The position numbers were made by a program, and so were the translations under genes. The notes below the pieces were generated by a model. The model ran no database searches. It saw only the letters and a program-made list of their open reading frames with translations, and was not told the DNA's origin. From CBDFHC01 sp965247585 (GTDB lineage: Bacteria; Chloroflexota; Dehalococcoidia; Lucifugimonadales; GCA-2712585), in the NCBI GenBank assembly GCA_965247585.1, contig CBDFHC010000002.1, forward strand, positions 248,001-312,000: 64,000 nt of DNA. The letters are read 5' to 3'. Below are positions 17,728-25,991 of this stretch, in pieces; within the stretch, counting starts at the first letter, position 1; each line of letters opens with the position of its first letter.

Positions 17728-18713
17728 GTGCCCTTAAGAAGGCGACGATCCTGGCCAGTGTAGCCACATCACCACTGGCCAAGCGTCGGATGCTCAGAGA
17801 CCTGGGTGTTCCCAAGAGCACCTACTATCGGTGGTTGAGACTACAACAACATCACCAAGACCTCGAGGATCGACCTGGAGTCAGCACCCCACCGTGGAAC
17901 CGCCTTAGGTCTCAGGAGGAACGGTCGATCCTGGAAGCGGCCAGGGAGATGCCGGAGCTAAGTAGCCGCCAGTTGGCAGCGTGGACCACGGACAACCTGG
18001 GCTTCGCTGTATCCGAGTCCACTGTGTATCGCATCCTGCGCAGGGAGGGTCTGGTGAAGTCACCCGAGATGCAGTTGAAGGCCTCTCAAGAGTACCACCG
18101 CAAGACCACTGGCCCTCACCAGATGTGGGCTACCGATGCCTCCTACTTCAAGGTCATCGGATGGGGCTACTACTACCTGGTCACTGTGATGGACGACTAT
18201 TCCCGCTTCATACTCTCCTGGAAGCTGCAGCGGGACATGACTACCGACTCTCTCATCGAGGTGGTCCAGGAGGCTGTAGACAAGACTGGCATGACCGAGG
18301 TCCCGGTGGCCGACCGGACCAGCTTGCTCTCGGACAACGGCTCAGGATATGTGTCCCGTGGCTTCAGAGACTACCTGCGCCTGGTGGGAATCAAGCACAT
18401 CCGGGCTGCACCCTTCCACCCTCAGACCAACGGCAAGCTGGAGCGCTATCACCAGACTATCAAGAGAGACGTCAAGCAGGTCCCCTACGAGATGGCTTCC
18501 GATCTGGAGGCTGCCCTTGCCGCCTTCGTGGCCTACTACAACTACAGGCGCTATCACAAGGCGCTGGGCAATGTGACACCTGCAGATGTGCTCCACGGGA
18601 GGCGGGAACGGATACTGCAGCGCAGGAAGGAGGTGCAGGCTCACACAATCGAACGGCGAAGGCGCTACAACAAGACCCTCAGGGAGCTCACCAAGCCCTC
18701 TCCCGATCTCTAA
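17724..18713 (+). CDS. IS3-family transposase OrfB (DDE integrase core)
   Basis: 329 residues. After an HTH_21-like region (SSRQLAAWTTDNLGFAVSES) comes the rve catalytic core with the DDE triad: WATDASYFKV (first Asp), LLSDNGSGYVS (second Asp) and TNGKLERYHQTIK (Glu). A YNYRRYHKALGNVTPADVL block ends the core. It catalyses strand cutting and joining, normally as the OrfAB fusion made by -1 frameshifting on the A7 run in orfA. It appears intact, so the element could be active. Copy 2 has a 327-residue homologue with scattered differences. Confidence 0.93.
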   Translation: MSALKKATILASVATSPLAKRRMLRDLGVPKSTYYRWLRLQQHHQDLEDRPGVSTPPWNRLRSQEERSILEAAREMPELSSRQLAAWTTDNLGFAVSESTVYRILRREGLVKSPEMQLKASQEYHRKTTGPHQMWATDASYFKVIGWGYYYLVTVMDDYSRFILSWKLQRDMTTDSLIEVVQEAVDKTGMTEVPVADRTSLLSDNGSGYVSRGFRDYLRLVGIKHIRAAPFHPQTNGKLERYHQTIKRDVKQVPYEMASDLEAALAAFVAYYNYRRYHKALGNVTPADVLHGRRERILQRRKEVQAHTIERRRRYNKTLRELTKPSPDL

Positions 18714-18756
18714 TCTCTCGGGTCTCAAAGTGTCCCACTTTCGCTGGTTGCCAACA

Positions 18757-18911
18757 GGCATCGCCACATTGACGGCGCCCATATCCGCCACCGAGATAAC
18801 GAGCGCGAAACCCAGCACGGAGGCCGCATACCAGCGGTAATGGCGGCTCTGGCGGATGGACCGAACGAAGGATGCCAGGCTATGGACGGAGAATGGGTCC
18901 GGGTAGCGCAC
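18757..18911 (-). pseudogene. Remnant of the split MFS transporter, N-terminal part
   Basis: From ATG 18911 the frame encodes about 51 residues ending VADMGAVNVAMP at the IS boundary. This matches the start of the intact neighbour (VADFGEVSVAMP). Beyond the boundary the frame reads into IS sequence. Together with 16825-17209 it represents one MFS gene interrupted by the IS3 element and missing its central part. Confidence 0.85.
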
Positions 18912-19000
18912 CGGGCACTATCACGGGCGGGCAGGAAGGTGCTAGACGGTGTTGAATCACGGGAACCGGAGTGGATAATTTAAGCGCAGCGCCGGTCTTG

Positions 19001-20101
19001 TCACAGTGTGTATTTTTCCTTGGCGGCGAGGTGTGAGGGATTATCCAGCCGGAAAAGGTCAGGGTTGGACCCCAACTCTACCGCCAGCCAATAGGTGAAA
19101 AGCTGTAGCGGAACCAAGTAGACGATGGGCGTCAGGAATTCGGCGCAGGGGGGCAAGAATAAGGACGTGCCCACCAGGGGCGCCAGCTCGTTGTCACCCC
19201 GGGAAAGCAGCCCCACGGTATCGGCCCCGACGGCGTTGGCGGCCTCGATAAGCTCCCGGGCGCGGCTGTGGCCGTATCCGGGGGGCGCAATGAAGGTGAC
19301 CATGGTGCCAGGCTCGGTGGCGACGAAGGGTCCGTGGAGGTACTGCTCCAGATGGAAACCTTCGGTGGTGACGTAGCTGGACTCCTTGATCTTCAGCGCC
19401 ACCTCGTAGGCGGTGGACGCGTTGGGTCCCCAGCCGGCGAAGTAGTGACGGACGGCGCCGGTGGCGGATTTGGCCCACTCGGTCACGGATGGCTCCTGGT
19501 CCATAGCAGAAGCGACGTGTTGAGGTAGCTGGGCCAACTGGAGCTTCAGCTCCAGGGCGCTGGATTCCCCACCGGCCGCGGCAAGCTGGACGGCCAACAT
19601 GGTGAGCACGGTGATGGCAGACGTGTGGCTGATGGTGAAGGCGGAGGAGCGTTCTTCCGGACAGGTGCGGATGACAACGTCTGCCAGATCGGCACGGGCT
19701 TTGGAGCCGATGCCGGTGACGAGAATGGTAGCCGTGCCGGCGCGCTGGGCCAGCTCCAGCGCTCGGAGAGAGTACTGCTTGGTGCCGCGGTGACTTAGCA
19801 CGATGACGGCGTCCCTGGGGCTGAGCGGCGGTGGGGCGCCAACGAATTCGAAGGAGTTCCAGGCGCGGCAGTCCTCTCTAGCCGACAAGGTGCGGAGGAG
19901 ATGCTCGCCCACCAGAGCGGCGTGCCAGGATGTGCCGATTCCCACGATGTGTAGCTGCTCCGCGTGGGATGCCAATTCCACCGCTTCGGCGACGGTGCCG
20001 GACTCCTCTTCCAGGATGCGGGAGATGGCGTCTGGTTGCCCCTTGATGGCGTCATACATGTGATACGGGTGGGCGGAACGATTCTGGGATTGAGTAGTCA
20101 T
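19001..20101 (-). CDS. SIS-domain sugar isomerase/deaminase-like protein (GlmS isomerase-domain type)
   Basis: 366 residues with two SIS domains and no glutaminase domain. The first contains HIVGIGTSWHAALVGEHLL and VIVLSHRGTKQYSLRALE (phosphosugar-binding Ser/Thr clusters) and the second AGWGPNASTAYEVALKIKES and LEQYLHGPFVATEPGT, which is the GlmS/AgaS isomerase-domain pattern (ExxHGP-like). It probably isomerises or deaminates a sugar phosphate. A nearby partner kinase or amidotransferase is absent, so the substrate is unknown. It is divergent from the threonine-synthase-like gene. Confidence 0.83.
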   Translation of the reverse strand: MTTQSQNRSAHPYHMYDAIKGQPDAISRILEEESGTVAEAVELASHAEQLHIVGIGTSWHAALVGEHLLRTLSAREDCRAWNSFEFVGAPPPLSPRDAVIVLSHRGTKQYSLRALELAQRAGTATILVTGIGSKARADLADVVIRTCPEERSSAFTISHTSAITVLTMLAVQLAAAGGESSALELKLQLAQLPQHVASAMDQEPSVTEWAKSATGAVRHYFAGWGPNASTAYEVALKIKESSYVTTEGFHLEQYLHGPFVATEPGTMVTFIAPPGYGHSRARELIEAANAVGADTVGLLSRGDNELAPLVGTSLFLPPCAEFLTPIVYLVPLQLFTYWLAVELGSNPDLFRLDNPSHLAAKEKYTL

Positions 20102-20315
20102 AAGTCGCGTCCGATAAAGATATTGAGATGGTTGTCCCTGGGAAAGGCGGGTGAAGTCAGCGGTAGAGGGTCCGGTTGCTCAGGGAACGGCCCTGCCAGG
20201 TTGGGGTGAGGAGGTGGGGTGGAGCACCGGGCCAGTGTACCAACACGACAGGCAAAAGTCTGTACGTTCGGTGCCCTATTGCCACCCGGCAACCACGGCG
20301 AATATAGTGCCAGCC

Positions 20316-21383
20316 ATGGATAGCCAATTCGTTTGCGTAGAGTGCGGTGAGCCGCAGCCGGCCTCGCCATACAGGATAACCTGCGAGAAGTGCGGCGGGG
20401 CGATGGACCTGGCGCCAGGTGGTGCGCTGGTAGAGGTGAGCCCCAGCGTGACCATGGGCGAGGGCAACACCCCGGTGGTCAGGCTGGAGCATACGGGAGC
20501 GGCCCTTGGCTGCGAGGATCTGTTCGCGAAGTTGGAGTTTCTGAACCCCACCGGCTCGTTTAAGGACCGGGGCTCCGTGGTGCTTATTTCGATGCTGAAG
20601 CAGATGGGCATCGGACGGGTGGCGGAGGATTCGTCCGGCAACGCCGGGGCTTCGGTAGCGGCGTACGCAGCGAGAGCGGGGATGCAGGCTACGGTCTTTG
20701 CGCCGGAGACGGCCCCGGAGGCCAAGCTGGCGCAGATAGCGTTCTACGGCGCGGAGGTTCGCCGGGTGTCCGGGGGCCGCCAGGCGGTGGCAGACGAGTG
20801 CCTGAGGTTCTGCCAGGAAAACGAGGTGGTGTACGCGTCGCACAATTTAAGCCCGTATTTCATTGAGGGGACCAAGAAATTGGCCACTGAGGTGTCGGTC
20901 CAGATGGAGACGCCGGACCACATTCTGTTTCCCGTGGGGAACGGCTCGCTGCTGATTGGGACGTGGAAGGGCTACCAGGAGCTGGCAAATTCCAGCCCTG
21001 GAACGCGAGTTCCGAGGTTGCACGCGGTGCAATCGCGGGAGTGCATGCCGTTGGCGGCAGGCTATGCGGGTGAGGAGTGGCGGTCCAAAACAGGGGGGAT
21101 TAGGACGGTGGCTGGAGGAATCGCGGTGGAGCGGCCGCCCAGGCTGGGTCAGTGCCTCGGGGTGTTACGAGAAAGCGGCGGCACCGCGGTGGCGGTGGAG
21201 GAGGGAGAGATCATCGAGTGGCAACGGCGGCTGGCACGGGAGGACGGCATTTTTGTGGAGCCGACTTCCGCGGCGGCGCTGGCGGGGTTGCAAGTCCTGT
21301 TGGAGCAGGGTGATATAGGGCGGGAGGACCGGGTGCTGGTGCCGTTGACGGGTTTTGGACTGAAGGACGTGATACCGGGGTAA
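20316..21383 (+). CDS. Threonine synthase-like PLP enzyme
   Basis: 355 residues from ATG 20316. The open frame extends 55 codons further upstream but without conserved residues. The N-terminus has a zinc-ribbon-like pair (FVCVECGEPQP and ITCEKCGG) common in archaeal-type threonine synthases. The PLP-lysine motif is NPTGSFKDRGS, the phosphate-binding loop is SSGNAGASVAAYAA, and a late region FVEPTSAAALAGL is also typical. The enzyme converts O-phosphohomoserine to threonine; a related fold-type II lyase/synthase role cannot be excluded. It is monocistronic. Confidence 0.8.
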   Translation: MDSQFVCVECGEPQPASPYRITCEKCGGAMDLAPGGALVEVSPSVTMGEGNTPVVRLEHTGAALGCEDLFAKLEFLNPTGSFKDRGSVVLISMLKQMGIGRVAEDSSGNAGASVAAYAARAGMQATVFAPETAPEAKLAQIAFYGAEVRRVSGGRQAVADECLRFCQENEVVYASHNLSPYFIEGTKKLATEVSVQMETPDHILFPVGNGSLLIGTWKGYQELANSSPGTRVPRLHAVQSRECMPLAAGYAGEEWRSKTGGIRTVAGGIAVERPPRLGQCLGVLRESGGTAVAVEEGEIIEWQRRLAREDGIFVEPTSAAALAGLQVLLEQGDIGREDRVLVPLTGFGLKDVIPG

Positions 21384-21480
21384 ACGTTCTGCAAAATGGT
21401 GAACAAATGGTAATAGTGCATTTCTTCGTTGGTGGCGTCAGACGAGAACCACGCACGAGGTTTGAGTGAGCAAGGATGAG

Positions 21481-21530
21481 AATGCGGTATGGGCTCGTCC
21501 TTCGAGAGCCTCAGGATGAGCGGGTTGGGA
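21481..21530 (+). repeat. Dispersed intergenic repeat, copy a
   Basis: About 50 bp containing GCTCGTCCTTCGAGAGCCTC followed by AGGATGAGCGGGTTGG. GCTCGTCCT and AGGATGAGC form an imperfect inverted repeat, so it can fold. Other copies are at 21581-21630 (degenerate), 28899-28950 and 39816-39867, all between genes. Confidence 0.75.
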
Positions 21531-21580
21531 GGATAGAATGGTTCAGGCTGACGGCGCCGACCAGCTTCCTCGGCTGGTGA

Positions 21581-21630
21581 GCAATCGGTAAGGGCTCGTC
21601 TTTCGAGAGCCGCGGGACGAGGGGGTTGGG
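21581..21630 (+). repeat. Dispersed intergenic repeat, degenerate copy b
   Basis: Contains GGGCTCGTCTTTCGAGAGCC and then a diverged CGCGGGACGAGGGGGTTGG. It lies about 100 bp from copy a, in the same 265-bp gap between the convergent threonine-synthase-like and Ldh2 genes. The rest of that gap shows no gene. Confidence 0.65.
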
Positions 21631-21648
21631 GGGAATTGGTAGGGGCGG

Positions 21649-22725
21649 CTAGAGGTTGAAGGGGATGCTTAGCTCGGCGCAGATGTCCTGGAACCACTGC
21701 ACGACTTCACGATGGAGGGGGATGCCGTTTTCGCGGCGGTCCCGCTCCGCCTCCCACTCAAGCTGACCCGCCACCAGGACGCGCTCATGACCCGGCGCCG
21801 GAGGGGTGGCTTTTAGAGTACGGAGAAATTCGTCCATCATCTCCTTAAAGCCCTCTGTGTCGGTGAACGCCTCGATGCTGTAGGCGGCGACGTAATGGGT
21901 GAAGGTGCCGCGGGGCCGGATGGCGCCAAAGGCGTCGCCGGAAAGGACCGAGCAGAGGATCTCTACCACACAGGCCAGGCCGTATCCCTTGTGCGAGCCC
22001 ATCTCCCGGGTGCTGCCCAGGGGCAGCAAGCGGTGGGGTGAAGGTGGAGGGTAGGGTTCCATGATGGGGTTGCCGTAGTCGTCCGCCGCCCAGCCGGGGA
22101 GGAGATCGATGCCCAGCCGCCGGGCAATGAGCACCTTGTTGTCCGGGATGACGCTGGTGGCGGCGTCGAAAACGAAGGGCGCTTCGTCTTTCGCGGGGGC
22201 GGCCAGGGCGATGGGGTTGGTGCCCAGGCGCGGCTCGGCGGCGAAGGTGGGGACGACGGTGGGCGGGCAACTGGTCATGCATACGCCGATCATGTCGTGC
22301 TCCAGCGCGCGCATGGCGTGGTAAGAAGCCATGCCCAGGTGGCGGGCGTTGTTGACAGTGACCATGCCGACGCCGGTGTCTTTGGCCTTGGAGATGGCGA
22401 TGTCCATGGCCTTGGGGGTCATGATGATGCCGTGGCCAGCGTCCGCATCTATAGTGGCGGTGGCGGGAGTCTCGCGGACGATGCGCCAATCCGGTCGAGG
22501 GTTGATAGCGCCCTCCTGGAAGCGCGCCACGTAGTTACGGAGCATGTTGGATACGCCGTGGGTGTCGACACCCCGAAGGTCGGCGGTTACCAGAACGTCA
22601 GTGGCCAAGGCGGCGTCGTCTGGCGGAACGCCCATCTTTTCGAAGACGGCGGAAACCGTGGTGCGGAGTGGCGACTCTTTAACCCTGACAGTGTCCTCTT
22701 GTTTGACTTTGAACTGCTCTAGCAT
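21649..22725 (-). CDS. Malate/L-lactate/ureidoglycolate dehydrogenase family (Ldh2) oxidoreductase
   Basis: 358 residues; ATG 22725 has GGAGGACCC directly before it. Ldh2/YlbC-YbiC features: TADLRGVDTHGVSNMLRNYV (catalytic His region, ~48-67), DADAGHGIIMTPKAMDIAI, MVTVNNARHLGMASYHAMRA (second conserved His) and GTNPIALAAP. The NAD(P)-dependent fold differs from classical lactate dehydrogenase. It oxidises a 2-hydroxy acid such as malate, lactate, sulfolactate or ureidoglycolate; which one cannot be told. A possible operon partner is the SDR gene 100 bases upstream on the same strand. Confidence 0.88.
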   Translation of the reverse strand: MLEQFKVKQEDTVRVKESPLRTTVSAVFEKMGVPPDDAALATDVLVTADLRGVDTHGVSNMLRNYVARFQEGAINPRPDWRIVRETPATATIDADAGHGIIMTPKAMDIAISKAKDTGVGMVTVNNARHLGMASYHAMRALEHDMIGVCMTSCPPTVVPTFAAEPRLGTNPIALAAPAKDEAPFVFDAATSVIPDNKVLIARRLGIDLLPGWAADDYGNPIMEPYPPPSPHRLLPLGSTREMGSHKGYGLACVVEILCSVLSGDAFGAIRPRGTFTHYVAAYSIEAFTDTEGFKEMMDEFLRTLKATPPAPGHERVLVAGQLEWEAERDRRENGIPLHREVVQWFQDICAELSIPFNL

Positions 22726-22825
22726 GGGTCCTCCGGGGATGGACTGAGGTGGGGAGCGGGCCGACCGGTGCTAATAGTGGTATCGGTCTCGGTGGCTGTC
22801 AAGCGAGAGCGCCAGGGCGGGGCAT

Positions 22826-23611
22826 CTAGCCGCGGGGGCTCTGGAGCGATATTCCGCCGTCCACTACCAGCTCCGCCCCGGTGACCCAGCGGGCTTCGTC
22901 ACTGGCCAGGTAGACGGCGGCCCATGCGATGTCCCAAGAGTTGCCTTCCAGGTTGAGTGGCGATGCCTCTCTACGAATGGTCCGTTGCGCTTCCGACATA
23001 CCCTCGGCCACCATGGACGTGTAGGCGGGGCCGGGAAGGATGCAGTTGACCCTGATGTTGTCCTGGCCGTGGTCGACGGCCATTGCCCTGGTGAGGCCAA
23101 CCACGGCGGCCTTGGAAACGGCGTAGGGCGTCCTTCCCTTGGGCCGGATAGCGGATATGGAGGAGATGTTGATGATGCAGCCTCCGCTAGCCGCAGCCAT
23201 CGACGGAATTGCTGCCTTGGATGCGAGCATCATGCTGGTGACGTTTATGTTCATTATCCGTTGCCACTGTTCTTCGTCCACGTCCAGGACGGAACCCGGG
23301 CCGCCGATGCCGACATTGTTGTGGAGGATGTCCAGCTTTCCGAATCGTTTGACAGCATCATCCACCATGGCCCGGCAGTCAGCAGCGCTGGAGACGTCCG
23401 CGACGAAGTGGGCGGCCTCACCGCCTTCCGATTGGATGGCCTGGACGGTTTCCAGCACCCGAGCTTCGTTTATGTCTACAGCCAGAACCCTGGCGCCTTC
23501 CCGGGCGAAGAGCATTGCCGCGGCTTTGCCGTTGCCCATGACCTGCCCTCGAGCACCGGCGCCGGTGACGATGGCAACCTTGTTTTCCAAACGGAGTCTT
23601 CCGTTGGGCAT
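22826..23611 (-). CDS. Short-chain dehydrogenase/reductase
   Basis: 261 residues; GAGGAGAAGCC precedes ATG 23611. The cofactor motif is an extended TGAGARGQVMGNGKA, followed by DVSSAADC and the NNVG motif (HNNVGIGGPGS). The catalytic residues are Ser in INISSIS and the YAVSK Tyr-Lys pair. RVNCILPGP and ASDEARWVTGAELVVDGG complete the fold. An NAD(P)-dependent alcohol/ketone oxidoreductase of unknown substrate. It is clearly related to the SDR at 39920-40732, which has the same enlarged glycine loop. Confidence 0.9.
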   Translation of the reverse strand: MPNGRLRLENKVAIVTGAGARGQVMGNGKAAAMLFAREGARVLAVDINEARVLETVQAIQSEGGEAAHFVADVSSAADCRAMVDDAVKRFGKLDILHNNVGIGGPGSVLDVDEEQWQRIMNINVTSMMLASKAAIPSMAAASGGCIINISSISAIRPKGRTPYAVSKAAVVGLTRAMAVDHGQDNIRVNCILPGPAYTSMVAEGMSEAQRTIRREASPLNLEGNSWDIAWAAVYLASDEARWVTGAELVVDGGISLQSPRG

Positions 23612-23706
23612 GGCTTCTCCTCTGTTTTGGGGCGGCGTGGGTTCAGGTGAGCAGGGTCACACAACGGTGCGGCGTAAGGCGGCGGTTGGCCGATTGGGGG
23701 TGGGCG

Positions 23707-23862
23707 CTATTTGGGCCGTTTACCGAAGGGCCAGAGGAACCGTTTGAGCTTGGCGCCAAAGCCTTTATTGCCCCGGACTCGCTCAAGGCGGCGCTCGTTG
23801 CACTGCGCACAGGTGCAGGCGGGTGGGTGATCGTAGTACCAGTTGGGCCTACCGGATGACAT
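23707..23862 (-). CDS. Small CxCxxC protein, putative metal-binding
   Basis: 51 residues from ATG 23862. The sequence NWYYDHPPACTCAQCNERR has a CxCxxC cluster next to an HPP motif, followed by a basic tail (KLKRFLWPFGKRPK). Small proteins with WYxDHPPxCTCxxC occur, as I recall, in Chloroflexota genomes, but their function is not known. The three cysteines and the His could bind zinc. Codon pattern and clean stop support a real gene, though it is short and was called by reading the strand by eye. Confidence 0.6.
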   Translation of the reverse strand: MSSGRPNWYYDHPPACTCAQCNERRLERVRGNKGFGAKLKRFLWPFGKRPK

Positions 23863-23892
23863 ATTCTTCTATCTGCTAGCCGGAGTTAAGAA

Positions 23893-23967
23893 TGGTCGGG
23901 GCGGTGAGGTTTGAACTCACGGCCTCATGGTCCCAAACCATGCGCGCTACCGCTGCGCCACGCCCCG
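23893..23967 (-). tRNA. tRNA-Pro (anticodon TGG)
   Basis: On the minus strand the acceptor CGGGGCG pairs with CGCCCCG, discriminator A, and CCA is encoded (23895-23893). The anticodon loop TTTGGGA gives TGG. The D arm (GCGCAGCGGTAGCGC) and T arm with GTTCAAACC are normal. It is 31 bases downstream of tRNA-Arg on the same strand. Confidence 0.95.
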
Positions 23968-23995
23968 GGATGGGATGAGGGCTAGGAAATTCGAG

Positions 23996-24070
23996 TGGTG
24001 CCCCTGGGGCGACTCGAACGCCCGCCCCTGGCTCCGGAGGCCAGTGCTCTATCCGCTGAGCTACAGGGGC
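23996..24070 (-). tRNA. tRNA-Arg (anticodon CCG)
   Basis: The acceptor GCCCCTG pairs with CAGGGGC, discriminator A, and CCA is encoded (23998-23996). The anticodon arm CTGGC-CTCCGGA-GCCAG gives CCG. The D arm is TAGCTCAGCGGATAGAGCA and the T loop is GTTCGAGTC. Confidence 0.95.
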
Positions 24071-24078
24071 CCTAGTCA

Positions 24079-24107
24079 AGAATAGCACGGGCCTATGGCT
24101 CCTACAA
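24079..24107 (-). promoter_or_regulatory. Promoter of the tRNA-Arg/tRNA-Pro unit
   Basis: On the minus strand, TTGTAG (24107-24102), a 17-base spacer, then TATTCT (24084-24079). The start point would fall just before the tRNA-Arg 5' end at 24070. Confidence 0.6.
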
Positions 24108-24138
24108 GGAGAGATGCACCAAACAAAGCCGGTATATG

Positions 24139-24168
24139 TGGACTGAAAGCAAGGTCTCTTGATACAAT
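24139..24168 (+). promoter_or_regulatory. Possible promoter of the CBS/CorC gene
   Basis: TGGACT (24139-24144), an 18-base spacer and TACAAT (24163-24168). The -10 box lies inside a small palindrome, CTTGAT-ACA-ATCAAG (24158-24172), that could act as an operator. Confidence 0.35.
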
Positions 24169-24225
24169 CAAGAATAGCGCGAATACATTAGTATTCCGAT
24201 ACGGAGAGTTCCAAGTAGGACGATT

Positions 24226-25392
24226 TTGGATGCAAGTGGCTTAGTATCTGGTCTGGTACTGGCTGCGGCGTTGCTGGTGCTGTCTTACGTTAATCTGGCC
24301 GATTACCTGGCCCGCAGCCCCTCGGAACGCCCTGCTCCTCTAACAGTGTTGAGCATCTCGAGGCTGGCAGCCATGGTGGCGGCGGTGTCCTCCGGCGTGA
24401 CCCTCTTTGCATCTTTCTCCTGGTCGTCATGGCCGATAGTGGCATTGCTAGTGATGGGGCTGATGGGGCTGCTGGCATCGATCCGAGAGGTCACGAGGTC
24501 AGTGGCGAGGTACCATCCGTCCACGGTGCGAAGGCTGGTTGCTCCGCTGCTGGCGGTAACGAGTGTTGGATCAAAACCAGGTAACGGGTACGGCAAAAAC
24601 GGCTTCGAAGGGTTGGAGAACGGGGCAGCGGTGGCGGAATCGGTCCAAGCGGTGATCACCCCTGAAGCCCAGGCCACGTTGGATGACCGGGAACGGTCCA
24701 TGATCCATTCGATCCTCCAGTTGGACCAGTTTAACGCCCGGGACATTATGGTACCCAGGGTAGATATCACGGCGGTGGAGTTGGGGGACGATTTTTCCGA
24801 GGTGGCGCAACGGATGCTGGAGTCTGGCCACAGCCGGCTGCCAGTGTACCGGGAGACGATGGACACGGTGGTGGGGATAGTGCATTCGAGGGACTTGCTT
24901 TCGCTGCTAAACTCGGAGGAGCCCCGTCCCCCGGTGGACCGGATAATGCGGAAGCCGTTCTTCGTACCGGAAACCAAGCGATTGGACGAGATGCTCACTG
25001 AGTTTCAGCGGACACGCCTGCACATGGCCCTGGTGGTGGATGAGCACGGGGGTATAGAGGGGCTGGTGACGCTGGAGGACCTGTTGGAGGAGATTGTGGG
25101 GGAGATAGAGGACGAGTTCTCCACGATGCCGGACTCTAAGATAGTTCGGACGGAGGATGGCAGCCTGTTGGTGGATGCCCGGGTGTCTCTCAACGACCTA
25201 GGGGAGTACGTACCGCACAGCTTTGAGGGTGCGGAGGTGGATACGGTGGGTGGGTTGGTCTACTCGGAGTTGGGGAAGATGCCTCAGGCAGGTGACGAGG
25301 TGGAGTACGACGGGCTGCGGATCAAGGTGCTGTCCACGGTGGGGCGAAGGCTGGGCCGTCTCCAGGTGGCGCCGAGGCCAAGCCCCCACTAG
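24226..25392 (+). CDS. CBS-domain and CorC/HlyC-domain membrane protein (hemolysin C-like)
   Basis: 388 residues starting at TTG 24226 (AGTAGGA is 6 bases upstream; the nearby ATG 24230 is out of frame and stops at once). The N-terminal ~130 residues hold about three hydrophobic segments but do not look like the usual four-helix CNNM/DUF21 domain. A tandem CBS pair follows (PRVDITAVELGDDFSEV to GIVHSRDLLSLL, and MALVVDEHGGIEGLVTLED), then a CorC_HlyC transporter-associated domain (SLNDLGEYVPHSFEGAEVDT). Family members take part in Mg2+/Co2+ efflux or membrane integrity. The unusual membrane part makes transport itself uncertain. Confidence 0.82.
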   Translation: MDASGLVSGLVLAAALLVLSYVNLADYLARSPSERPAPLTVLSISRLAAMVAAVSSGVTLFASFSWSSWPIVALLVMGLMGLLASIREVTRSVARYHPSTVRRLVAPLLAVTSVGSKPGNGYGKNGFEGLENGAAVAESVQAVITPEAQATLDDRERSMIHSILQLDQFNARDIMVPRVDITAVELGDDFSEVAQRMLESGHSRLPVYRETMDTVVGIVHSRDLLSLLNSEEPRPPVDRIMRKPFFVPETKRLDEMLTEFQRTRLHMALVVDEHGGIEGLVTLEDLLEEIVGEIEDEFSTMPDSKIVRTEDGSLLVDARVSLNDLGEYVPHSFEGAEVDTVGGLVYSELGKMPQAGDEVEYDGLRIKVLSTVGRRLGRLQVAPRPSPH

Positions 25393-25437
25393 AAGTCGCT
25401 TAGGCCACCGCCGGGATGCCAGGAGGGCGGCGGCGCG

Positions 25438-25466
25438 TTGAAAAGCGTGGCGGACTGCAATATGCT
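25438..25466 (+). promoter_or_regulatory. Promoter of tRNA-Ser(CGA)
   Basis: TTGAAA (25438-25443), a 17-base spacer and TATGCT (25461-25466). The expected start is a few bases before the tRNA at 25475. Confidence 0.6.
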
Positions 25467-25474
25467 GAACTCCC

Positions 25475-25564
25475 GGAGAGGTGGCCGAGTGGTTGAAGGC
25501 GCCGCTCTCGAAAAGCGGTATGCGGGTGACCGTATCGCGGGTTCGAATCCCGCCCTCTCCGCCA
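25475..25564 (+). tRNA. tRNA-Ser (anticodon CGA)
   Basis: The acceptor GGAGAGG pairs with CCTCTCC, discriminator G, CCA encoded (25562-25564). The anticodon loop CTCGAAA between CCGCT and AGCGG gives CGA. The long variable arm expected of class II serine tRNAs is present. The last 31 bases (25535-25565) are identical to those of tRNA-Ser(GGA) at 46107-46137. Confidence 0.95.
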
Positions 25565-25565
25565 G

Positions 25566-25991
25566 GTTTAACGGCGCTCTCGGATATTCCAGTCCAGCCG
25601 AGTTGGTTGCTGGGAATCCCCAACTGATCAAAGAAGCCGAAAACGTGAGCAGATCAGAAGGGCACCAGCCGTACAGTCCCTTTCGGTCCCTATATACGAT
25701 GTAAGAAACATGAAGATTCGTCAACTTCAGTTAAGTTGACGTAGGTATGGATGCCACTGTAAAGTGCCGGATGGCGTCTTACGAATTCCCGCCATTATTC
25801 CAGGAAACGGGACTCTGGATATGCCTAATTTCTCTGATTGGCCCTACCTGTCGGGAGTCCTGTCAGTGAAGCTATTGCTAATTCCGCATCGGAGGGTAAC
25901 CTATCCGAGGCTACTGGTGGGGTGAGTCCCACTCCACGTTGACCTCAGTTGCAGCCTCTCATTCCGACTACGATAATCAGGGAGATGACGT
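25566..25991. other. Intergenic stretch with a 9-bp palindrome
   Basis: About 426 bases without a recognisable gene. A perfect inverted repeat CGTCAACTT-cagtt-AAGTTGACG spans 25719-25741 and could be an operator or a hairpin. The sequence is less GC-rich than its surroundings. The ribosome site GGGAGATGAC for the next gene is at the right end. Confidence 0.5.

Larger units (their letters stand above)
17210..18756 (+). mobile_element. IS3-family insertion sequence, copy 1
   Basis: 1547 bp. The ends were defined by comparison with copy 2 (26499-28046): the left end starts TGTAGAACGTCAGCGATAAT and the right end, read inward, TGTTGGCAACCAGCGAAAGT. Both begin TG and share CAGCGA..A.TGGGACAC as terminal inverted repeat. 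Two overlapping frames encode OrfA and OrfB. No 3-4 bp target duplication is visible (ggg versus ggc flanks), which fits loss of adjacent DNA. It splits an MFS gene. Confidence 0.9.

Noticed and set aside
18342..18911. 189-residue open frame as a single gene
   Set aside because: Only its first ~51 codons are MFS sequence; the rest is antisense to IS3 orfB beyond the element's end at 18756.
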